This document shows positions 1-5,130 of a DNA stretch of 6,711 nucleotides, piece after piece. This DNA is from an uncultured Desulfobulbaceae bacterium. Its GTDB lineage: Bacteria; Desulfobacterota; Desulfobulbia; Desulfobulbales; Desulfobulbaceae. Position numbers and translations under genes: made by a program. The stretch is from positions 1 through 6,711 of the forward strand of contig CAMYOP010000154.1 in assembly GCA_947260045.1 (NCBI GenBank), written 5' to 3'. Each line of letters begins with the position of its first letter. The first letter of the stretch is position 1. A model generated the notes under the pieces. It had not been told where the DNA came from. It ran no database searches and saw only the letters and a program-made list of their open reading frames with translations.

Positions 1-1013
1 TTCCGGAGCGTTTCCCCAACTTCCTGCCAATGTTCTTTTGTGTGTTCGTTACCCACGAGAACCTCTTCACACGAATCACAGAGCGAATATTCATCTTCAA
101 GAAAAATATCTATCATCCAGAGTAGTTGTTCCGGTGGTGACATTGATGAAGATGGAACTGCCTTGAACACGATTTCCATGCAGTCCTGTATTTCTATGGC
201 GGTATCACCCTCATCGTGTGAATGAGCTATCTGATCATTGCCTCTTTTCCATAACTCCATGCCAAGCTCAACAACAGCGTCAGAATGCTCATTATTCAAA
301 AGAGCCGTCATCTGCTCCTGGATGTGGGAATAATCAGGCAGGTTGCCCTCATTCTTCCATGGGTTGTACCAAGCGTCTTCTTCTGTCACTCTCTTGATTT
401 CATTTCGCAGATCCCGGACGAGCTTGTTAACCTGGCCACTGGAGAGCTGATCATCTTCGATGATCCTGCGTTTGACTTCTGGATAGCGGGCGCCTAGGTC
501 AAGTAATAAACTCAGCAGGTCTTTCCTGCTTTTCTCCTGGAGTATATTTTTTAACTTTGAATTATCCTGCTTTTTCGGTACCGTACTTTCAGCTCTAACC
601 CAAGGCGCTTCGGTATCGAAATCATCTTCATCCGGGTAATCCGAACCAGTGTCATCTGAATCTTCCCAAAGGGAAAGGTATAGTTCACTTTCTTCATCCA
701 GCAAGGGGATTTTTTTCCCGGCTTTGACCTGCTCTATACCAGCAAGAATTACAGCCACTGCATGTTTGCATGGGCCCCAATCAAAGGGACAAGTGCAAAA
801 CCAGTCAATCTCACCATCATCGCTTTTTAGTACTCTGGTGGCATAATCTTCAGTCCCTGATACCCAGGCAACCCATTCGTCGTCTGCAGTTACTGCAAGA
901 TCGGAAACTTTCTTGATATAAGATTTTCCACGATTAAGAATTTTGACTCCAGACCACTGCCGTAAATCATCCCAGGTGAGGTCTGTAAATTTATTGTTTA
1001 TTGTTTTTCCCAT
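1..1013 (-). CDS. SWIM zinc-finger domain protein, partial (C-terminus beyond window)
   Basis: The reverse-strand frame is open from an ATG at 1011-1013 to the left edge, giving 337 residues with no stop; an in-frame TAA nine bases upstream rules out an N-terminal extension. Residues 73-84 carry a SWIM zinc finger of the form CxC-x6-CxH (C73, C75, C82, H84) in the context WFCTCPFDWGPCKHA. SWIM domains are known as probable DNA-binding or protein-binding zinc modules, found alone and with SWI2/SNF2 helicases. After the finger comes a very acidic linker (about 107-137, rich in D/E), then a charged, apparently helical region. A second Cys pair, CDSC (C312, C315), lies near the cut end. No helicase motif is visible in the part present, so this is either a stand-alone SWIM protein or the front of a longer one. 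The Shine-Dalgarno match is weak (GGA about 11 bases before ATG). The domain call is firm; the cellular role is unknown. Confidence 0.85.
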   Translation of the reverse strand, partial: MGKTINNKFTDLTWDDLRQWSGVKILNRGKSYIKKVSDLAVTADDEWVAWVSGTEDYATRVLKSDDGEIDWFCTCPFDWGPCKHAVAVILAGIEQVKAGKKIPLLDEESELYLSLWEDSDDTGSDYPDEDDFDTEAPWVRAESTVPKKQDNSKLKNILQEKSRKDLLSLLLDLGARYPEVKRRIIEDDQLSSGQVNKLVRDLRNEIKRVTEEDAWYNPWKNEGNLPDYSHIQEQMTALLNNEHSDAVVELGMELWKRGNDQIAHSHDEGDTAIEIQDCMEIVFKAVPSSSMSPPEQLLWMIDIFLEDEYSLCDSCEEVLVGNEHTKEHWQEVGETLR

Positions 1014-1237
1014 TTTAATTTAATCCGTTAAAAAATAAGACATCTCCTTACCAAGATAGTGTCTACTTTCTTATCATTTTTATATCATCGGCATGAAAAT
1101 GTCTCTCTGCCTGCCACTGTGGATGCATAACCCAACTATAAACAACATTTCTACCTGATACAGATTAACGAATTTTACCAATAAAAATCAAAATTGTTTT
1201 TTTTGTTTATGGGTCAACTTACTATAAATAAATAATT

Positions 1238-1307
1238 AAAAAACAACCATTTCCCTTGCCAGGGGGAATGGCCCTTCCAACCTGAAGAGGTAGGTGTTGT
1301 GTTTTTT
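1238..1307 (+). repeat. Nested hairpin element, possibly a structured RNA
   Basis: The core is a 25-base hairpin at 1247-1271: a 10-pair stem (1247-1256 with 1262-1271) around a 5-base loop, tgcca. Read as + strand RNA it has two G-U wobbles; as minus strand RNA both become C-A mismatches, which favours the + strand. An outer stem of eight pairs (1238-1245 AAAAAACA with 1300-1307 TGTTTTTT) encloses the core plus a C/G-rich connector that could form a small ACCT/AGGT hairpin (1280-1291). A TATAAA at 1223-1228 lies just upstream but without a good -35. The run of T at 1302-1307 does not directly follow a GC-rich stem, so this is not a standard intrinsic terminator. It matches no riboswitch or small RNA family I can name. 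Confidence 0.35.
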
Positions 1308-1317
1308 CTATAAAACG

Positions 1318-1378
1318 AATACTTAGGGCCATTAGGTTGCAAAGACATAACTCTCATGAAATATCGGGGCTAAGTATT
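1318..1378. repeat. 9-bp perfect inverted repeat (AATACTTAG / CTAAGTATT)
   Basis: AATACTTAG at 1318-1326 is exactly complementary to CTAAGTATT at 1370-1378, with a 43-base spacer. A symmetric G-G/G-G internal loop could be followed by two further C-G pairs (1329-1330 with 1366-1367). It could be a long-range RNA stem, the ends of a very small decayed element, or chance in AT-rich sequence. I see no flanking target duplication that would settle the matter. Confidence 0.3.
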
Positions 1379-1444
1379 GTCTTTACGACTTACTGGAATC
1401 GTGAAAAATAACAATTTTAGAAGGATAGAAGGTAGGGAAGTCGT

Positions 1445-1564
1445 ATGAGTAAACTACTATTTGACGTCTTGTATAATTGTATTCTGCTCCTCACTTTCTC
1501 TTTGGGAAGATTGTTAGCAATAAACGTAGAGCAGGGGAGAGAAAACAAAAAAGCGGCTGCATAA
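1445..1564 (+). CDS. Possible 39-residue small protein (weak candidate)
   Basis: An ATG at 1445 opens a 39-codon frame ending in TAA at 1562-1564. A purine-rich AGGTAGGGAAG (1430-1440) lies a few bases upstream and could act as a ribosome binding site. The predicted peptide has a hydrophobic middle (roughly residues 12-26, with ILLLTFSL then RLLAI) and a charged tail, so it could in principle be a single-span membrane microprotein. Against it: no convincing promoter upstream, a downstream end that lies inside the hflC terminator stem, no recognisable family, and a length easily open by chance. I list it because the ribosome-site match and hydrophobic profile are somewhat better than random. 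Confidence 0.18.
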   Translation: MSKLLFDVLYNCILLLTFSLGRLLAINVEQGRENKKAAA

Positions 1565-1593
1565 ACGTATTCTGTTTATACAACCGCTTTTTT
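1547..1593 (-). terminator. Intrinsic terminator of the hflK-hflC operon
   Basis: A 14-pair stem (1553-1566 with 1574-1587) encloses a 7-base loop and is flanked by A and T runs. Read as minus strand RNA every position pairs (two as G-U wobbles) and the stem is followed by six U residues. Read on the plus strand, those two positions become C-A mismatches. The structure is therefore best on the minus strand, where it lies about 25 bases beyond the hflC stop. The run of T on the other side could let it work weakly in the opposite direction. Confidence 0.88.
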
Positions 1594-1618
1594 TTGTGTT
1601 GTTACCTATAAGGCTATA

Positions 1619-2560
1619 TTACTTTACACCTTCAATTGTTTCCAGGTACTGAAACAGTGTTGAATCTGTTGAGAGTATAAGCGAAGCATTATTTTTTATG
1701 CCCTCCAGATAGGTTTCAAGGCTTTTTTGGAAAGCATAAAATTCAGGATGTTTATTGTATGCATCACCATAGATTTTTGTGGCTTCACCATCTGCTTTAC
1801 CCTTTATGGTAACAGCTTCTCGCTGTGCAGCAGAGGTGATTTCCTTGAGCTCTCTTTCAACGCGACCAAGTATTTCTGCTTTTCTTCCTTCACCAAGAGA
1901 CCGTTTTTCTGCTGCTATTCTCTTTCTTTCAGAAATCATTCGGTCATATACTTTTAGTCGGACAGATTCAATGTAGTTTACCCGTTTAAACATTACATCG
2001 ATAAGTTCGATGCCATATTTAGGTGTCACCTTTGCAGCTGCTTCAAGAACCATTTTTGAAATCTTATCTCTACCAACCTTTGGTGCAACCAATTGTTCTC
2101 TCTCATCGGGCCTGGAAACCATATAGTCCGATGACCAGTCTGAACTCCTGATGATTTCAATGAGATCATTTTTATTCACCAGATCACGAACCGTACCGTC
2201 AATGATATCATCTAGCAGGCTCTGAGCCCTTGAAACCGTCCCTACCGCCTGGAGAAACTGGAGTGCATCGGTAATTCTCCAACGAGCTGTATTGTCCATG
2301 TAAATAAAGGTTTTATCGTTAGTCGGGATTTGATTTGGATCACCATCCCAGATAAGAATTTTCTTCTCATATATACGAACACGCTGCAGAAAAGGCATTT
2401 TGAATTGAAGGCCTGCTTCGGTTTGCGGATCACCGACAGGAGCACCAAATTGGGTTATAACAGCCTGTTTTCCTTCCTGTAGAATATAGAAGCCGTCCCA
2501 GACTGTAATGATTCCTGCACCGACAATGAGAAGCAGTAGAAACTGTGCTATTTTTTTCAT
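1619..2560 (-). CDS. hflC: HflC, SPFH/prohibitin-family membrane modulator of FtsH
   Basis: The 313-residue product has the full HflC layout. An N-terminal membrane anchor spans residues 4-20, followed by the SPFH (band 7) domain from about 24 to 200 (EGKQAVITQFG, AGLQFKMPF, DNTARWRI). Next comes a long helical coiled-coil region with the family signature RMISERKRIAAEKRSLGEG (208-226) and the KADGEATKIYGDAY/HPEFYAF block (255-278). The C-terminus ends with LFQYLE, like other HflC proteins. In known systems HflC pairs with HflK to form a large membrane vault around FtsH and limits its access to membrane substrates; the bulk of both proteins lies on the periplasmic side. The gene follows hflK after a 57-base A/T-rich gap and precedes a strong terminator, so it is probably last in its operon. 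The start ATG has no clear Shine-Dalgarno sequence, yet the membrane anchor begins right after it, which supports the start. Length is close to the family norm. Confidence 0.95.
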   Translation of the reverse strand: MKKIAQFLLLLIVGAGIITVWDGFYILQEGKQAVITQFGAPVGDPQTEAGLQFKMPFLQRVRIYEKKILIWDGDPNQIPTNDKTFIYMDNTARWRITDALQFLQAVGTVSRAQSLLDDIIDGTVRDLVNKNDLIEIIRSSDWSSDYMVSRPDEREQLVAPKVGRDKISKMVLEAAAKVTPKYGIELIDVMFKRVNYIESVRLKVYDRMISERKRIAAEKRSLGEGRKAEILGRVERELKEITSAAQREAVTIKGKADGEATKIYGDAYNKHPEFYAFQKSLETYLEGIKNNASLILSTDSTLFQYLETIEGVK

Positions 2561-2617
2561 AAGATTATTTACTTTGGGTAAAATTTATTTTTTTAAAACA
2601 ATTTTTTTCAGTGAAAC

Positions 2618-3712
2618 TTATTGGCTCTTTTTTTCACCAAGGTTGAGGAAAGGTAATATTCCCTGCTGGTCTTTGTCCATTACGTAAACATGTTCTATGC
2701 TTGGCAACATTTTTGCCATTGTCTCCAGATACATCCTTTTTTTGGTGACTTCTTTAGCATTTAAATACTCATTTACGATGGAATTAAATCGAGCTGTTTC
2801 ACCCTTGGCATCGTTTACGCGTTCTACTGCATAGCCATGCGATTCTTCAATGATTTGCAAAGCACTACCTCTGGCTTTTGGAATGACCCGGTTGTATGTT
2901 TCCTCAGCCTCATTCACGAGGCGCTTCATATCCTGGTCTGCTTCGTTTACTTCGTTAAAAGCAGGCTTGACAGTCTCGGGTGGATTGATGTCTAAGAGCT
3001 GGAGCGTCACAACACTGACACCACATTGAAACATATCAAGTTGGGCTTGCAGTTCACGTTTGGCGTCGCTTGCTAAAATTTCTCGATTACTCAAAACGTA
3101 ATCAAAATCCATGTTACCGACAATGCGTCTTGTCACCATTTCAGAAGAATCACGAACAGCTTGGGGGACGTTTTCAACTTTGAAAAGAAAGTGAACCGGA
3201 TCACTGACTTTATATTGAACAATCCATGCAACATTAATGACGTTTTTGTCACCAGTCAGCATGAGAGATTCCATATCAAAACCACGACGGTCAAAAACAG
3301 TGTTTTTTCCTGGCAGCCTTGTCCTGAAACCAAATTCTTCTTTTCGAACTGTTTCCACGTCCACCTTTGCAAGCTCTTCGAGATAGGGAACTTTGAAATG
3401 CAGACCAGGTTCAGTAGTTCGAGTATATTTCCCAAAGCGCAGGATAACACCAACTTCGCCCGGTTCAATTGTAAAGAAACTGGAATAGACTACCTGGAAG
3501 ATGATTACTGCAATCATGATGAGCAGGATTTTGCCGATTCCGGCAAGGAAATTAGGCTCTTCGGGGGGATCCTGACCGTCGTCCCCACCTCGATTGCCAC
3601 CGTTGTTTTGATCGGTGAAGGTATCTCGTATTTTCTTTATAAGAGCGGCCAGGAGATCTTCAGGAGAAGAAGGCCTGTTTTTTCTGCCCCATGGAGGTTG
3701 TTGATTGTTCAT
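2618..3712 (-). CDS. hflK: HflK, SPFH/prohibitin-family membrane modulator of FtsH
   Basis: The 364-residue product matches HflK along its length. A soluble Pro/Gly/Asn-rich N-terminal tail (1-55, with PPWGR and a GGNRGGDDGQDPP stretch) is typical of HflK and absent from HflC. One membrane segment follows at about 59-80. The SPFH domain begins at TIEPGEVGVILRFGKY (81-96) and includes EPGLHFKVPY, the MLTGDKNVINV block (151-161) and the NPPETVKPAFNEV motif (243-255). A helical stretch with ALQIIEES and GETARFNSIVNEY (about 284-316) leads to a C-terminus ending VYVMDKDQQGILPFLNL. Its known role is to assemble with HflC around FtsH. It is transcribed toward hflC and lies 114 bases after the rhomboid gene on the same strand. 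An AGGA lies about 12 bases before the start codon, a long spacing. I see no hflX, the usual upstream neighbour in enterobacteria; a rhomboid takes that position. Confidence 0.95.
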   Translation of the reverse strand: MNNQQPPWGRKNRPSSPEDLLAALIKKIRDTFTDQNNGGNRGGDDGQDPPEEPNFLAGIGKILLIMIAVIIFQVVYSSFFTIEPGEVGVILRFGKYTRTTEPGLHFKVPYLEELAKVDVETVRKEEFGFRTRLPGKNTVFDRRGFDMESLMLTGDKNVINVAWIVQYKVSDPVHFLFKVENVPQAVRDSSEMVTRRIVGNMDFDYVLSNREILASDAKRELQAQLDMFQCGVSVVTLQLLDINPPETVKPAFNEVNEADQDMKRLVNEAEETYNRVIPKARGSALQIIEESHGYAVERVNDAKGETARFNSIVNEYLNAKEVTKKRMYLETMAKMLPSIEHVYVMDKDQQGILPFLNLGEKKSQ

Positions 3713-3826
3713 AGATGTATGTATCCTGTAAGGTATGGTCTAATTGAGTGTAATTTGTAATTATTTAAACATCAGTAGCGTATACATGTAGTTCATTTAA
3801 ATCTGGAATCAAGTCCCTTTCAAGAA

Positions 3827-4768
3827 TTATTTAGAAATTAGATCGACATTACTGCCTGTCCATGCGAGAAACCAGCAAAAACAGATAAATAGGACGGTCA
3901 GGGAAAAATAGAAAAATTGGGACCTGTGTTTGTCTCGTAGTTTTGTTACCTTGGTAGTCTTTTCAAAGAGAAATCCAACAAGCATTCCACAGAGAAATCC
4001 AAAAAAATGAGCACCAATGTCAGTTTTTTCTCCTTGGGAACCGAGAAGTGCCAAAAGAGCTGCACCTGCTCCCAGGGGAAGCAAAAGTTGTTTCAAACCG
4101 AAGACGCGATTTGTGTAAAACTGAATCCCGCAAAAGATACCGATGGCAGAAAAAACGGCCGTGGAAAAGCCAACGGAATGATGTACAGAGGACCGCAACC
4201 AGATATTTAAAAAATTTCCGGAAATGCCACTCAAAAACAAAAGGACCCAAGCAATGCCATATCCTACATGGTTGCAGAGAAGATGCACCATGAATCCGCC
4301 TATAACCATATTGCCCACAAGGTGCATATCATCGGCATGAAGGGTCAAGGCCGTACATAAACGCCACCATTCGCCCAGTTTAAAAATGGCCGAACTGTCT
4401 ATAGCACCAATCATAAACCAGGTATTTCCATCTGTCCATGGGCCAGTTATAAGAAAAAAAATGACGAACCAGCTCATGGTCAAAAAAGTTGGGGAAGTTA
4501 TGGAAGCTTCGCTTTGTTTTGGTACTGTCTTTTTTTTGGGTGGCCAGTACATATTTTCAGAAACATAGTGAGCCATTTCTCTTTGGGCCTTTTCCATATC
4601 ATGTTCTGCGACCAGTATTGATTTATGGTCAGTTTCAAATTTATGTTTGATACGGACAGCGCTGAGGACAAGTGAGCAGATTGTCAGATGATCTTGTGGA
4701 CCAGTTGTAAACGTGACAAAGTTATCAGTTGATGACTTGTCAGATGATGAAGATACTAAATGTTTCAT
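3827..4768 (-). CDS. Rhomboid-family intramembrane serine protease
   Basis: Starting at the ATG at 4766-4768 the protein has 313 residues. Residues 1 to about 95 form a soluble, charged domain ending in the Lys/Pro-rich YWPPKKKTVPK. The core follows, with hydrophobic spans near 97-111, 147-166, 170-188, 199-217, 227-243 and 252-267, and an extra span at 283-303, suggesting a 6+1 topology. Rhomboid hallmarks are present: GEWWRLCTALTLHADDMHL ahead of the second span, HLVGN (N153, oxyanion side), GFS (S202, nucleophile) and GAHFFGF (H254, general base). Known rhomboids cleave transmembrane helices within the membrane. The frame continues upstream through the tRNA-Leu gene, but those codons are tRNA sequence and a terminator lies between, so I reject the longer start. 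A candidate promoter at 4848-4876 gives a leader of about 70 bases. The ribosome site before 4768 is weak, so a non-ATG start a little upstream remains possible. It is probably cotranscribed with hflK and hflC. Confidence 0.88.
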   Translation of the reverse strand: MKHLVSSSSDKSSTDNFVTFTTGPQDHLTICSLVLSAVRIKHKFETDHKSILVAEHDMEKAQREMAHYVSENMYWPPKKKTVPKQSEASITSPTFLTMSWFVIFFLITGPWTDGNTWFMIGAIDSSAIFKLGEWWRLCTALTLHADDMHLVGNMVIGGFMVHLLCNHVGYGIAWVLLFLSGISGNFLNIWLRSSVHHSVGFSTAVFSAIGIFCGIQFYTNRVFGLKQLLLPLGAGAALLALLGSQGEKTDIGAHFFGFLCGMLVGFLFEKTTKVTKLRDKHRSQFFYFSLTVLFICFCWFLAWTGSNVDLISK

Positions 4769-4847
4769 GATGAATTTACCATACTTGAAAAATACTATGC
4801 ATGGTAGAAGTATGAAAAGGGAAAAGATGGAGGGCTTGCTAATGTGC

Positions 4848-4876
4848 TTTATACGCTGTATAGAGTGTTCAACCAA
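4848..4876 (-). promoter_or_regulatory. Candidate sigma-70 promoter for rhomboid-hflK-hflC
   Basis: On the minus strand TTGGTT (4876-4871) is separated by 17 bases from TATAAA (4853-4848). The -10 matches consensus at five of six positions and the -35 at three of six. It lies after the tRNA terminator and about 80 bases before the proposed rhomboid start, which is where a promoter is needed and which fits the shorter start. The -35 match is modest. Confidence 0.45.
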
Positions 4877-4911
4877 ACAGCGAGGGCTGAAAAAAGAGAG
4901 ATAGGCCCAAT

Positions 4912-4942
4912 AAAAAAGGCGCAACCTTAAAAGGTTACGCCT
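4912..4942 (-). terminator. Intrinsic terminator of the tRNA-Leu unit
   Basis: A near-perfect inverted repeat (4917-4928 with 4931-4942) forms about ten stem pairs around a short AU loop on the minus strand, with one G-U wobble, followed by six U residues. On the plus strand the wobble becomes a C-A mismatch and no U run follows. It starts about 12 bases after the CCA end of tRNA-Leu, and it separates that gene from the rhomboid gene downstream. Confidence 0.88.
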
Positions 4943-4954
4943 GAAAATGCTAAA

Positions 4955-5041
4955 TGGTGCCGAAGGGGAGATTCGAACTCCCACGAGGAATCCCTCACTA
5001 GACCCTGAACCTAGCGCGTCTACCAATTCCGCCACTTCGGC
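4955..5041 (-). tRNA. tRNA-Leu, anticodon CAG
   Basis: The minus strand folds as a class II tRNA of 87 bases including an encoded CCA (4955-4957). The acceptor arm is GCCGAAG paired with CTTCGGC, with discriminator A. The anticodon stem CTAGG/TCTAG closes a seven-base loop TTCAGGG with anticodon CAG at 5005-5007, which reads CUG leucine codons. The long variable arm is GAGG-GATT-CCTC, as expected for leucine tRNA, and the T arm is GGGAG-TTCGAAT-CTCCC. It stands alone with its own promoter and terminator. I saw no second copy of its 3' end in the window, so there is no sign of an integrated element using it as an attachment site. Confidence 0.97.
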
Positions 5042-5053
5042 ACGACGGTTGAG

Positions 5054-5082
5054 AATATGCTAGCCAAACTCTGATTTGTCAA
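5054..5082 (-). promoter_or_regulatory. Sigma-70 promoter for tRNA-Leu
   Basis: On the minus strand a perfect -35 TTGACA (5082-5077) is followed after 17 bases by CATATT (5059-5054), which matches the -10 consensus at four of six positions. Transcription would start near 5047, a few bases before the mature 5' end at 5041. Strength and position fit a tRNA promoter. Its -35 lies back to back with a candidate -35 for ribF on the other strand. Confidence 0.7.
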
Positions 5083-5105
5083 GAATTTCTTTTCCGTGAC
5101 ATAAA
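5076..5105 (+). promoter_or_regulatory. Weak candidate promoter for ribF
   Basis: TTGTCA (5076-5081, five of six to consensus) is followed after 18 bases by CATAAA (5100-5105, four of six). It points toward ribF and overlaps the tRNA-Leu -35 on the other strand. If used, transcription would begin near 5112, at or after the AAGGA at 5108-5112, so that ribosome site would be lost or incomplete. That makes the assignment doubtful. Confidence 0.22.
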
Positions 5106-5130
5106 AAAAGGATGTACCTGGTTATTGCTT

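Larger units (their letters stand above)
1014..1618. other. Intergenic region of about 600 bases between SWIM gene and hflC
   Basis: This stretch is AT-rich and holds no confident protein gene. From left to right it contains the leader of the SWIM gene (an AAGGAG on the minus strand at 1044-1049, about 30 bases before that gene's ATG and so too far to serve it), a strong + strand hairpin inside an A/T outer stem (1238-1307), a 9-base inverted repeat (1318-1326 with 1370-1378), an 8-base inverted repeat (1384-1391 with 1438-1445), a weak 39-codon ORF (1445-1564), and the hflC terminator (1547-1593). A TATAAA at 1223-1228 resembles a -10 box, but no -35 sits at the proper distance. I see no insertion-sequence ends or transposase remnants. 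Confidence 0.6.

Noticed and set aside
40..846. Several short plus strand frames at 40-225, 285-497 and 649-846
   Set aside because: They are antisense to the continuous SWIM protein frame and are Ser-rich products of its acidic codons.
1020..1049. Seven-codon leader ORF after AAGGAG before the SWIM gene (minus strand)
   Set aside because: The ATG directly abuts AAGGAG with no spacer, so it is unlikely to be initiated, and the peptide has no regulatory codon bias.
1099..1115. GCCACTGTGG resembling part of a cobalamin riboswitch
   Set aside because: The other conserved boxes of that riboswitch are missing on either side, and no cobalamin-related gene is nearby.
1461..1477. TTGACG and TATAAT at 1461-1466 and 1472-1477
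   Set aside because: The two boxes are only five bases apart, so they cannot form a promoter together, and no -35 lies at the proper distance before TATAAT.
3161..3760. 199-codon open frame on the plus strand antisense to hflK
   Set aside because: It is the shadow of a well-supported hflK gene; the translation has no domain character and no ribosome site.
3799..3824. Heat-shock (sigma-32) promoter before hflK: CTTGAA, 12 bases, CCAGATTT on the minus strand
   Set aside because: The spacing is shorter than the usual 13-15 bases and the second box lacks two of the four leading C residues; it also overlaps the end of the rhomboid gene. Attractive biologically because FtsH degrades sigma-32, but not supported.
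4955..5041. tRNA-Leu as an integration site for a mobile element
   Set aside because: No duplicated tRNA 3' end, integrase or phage-like gene is visible on either side within the window.
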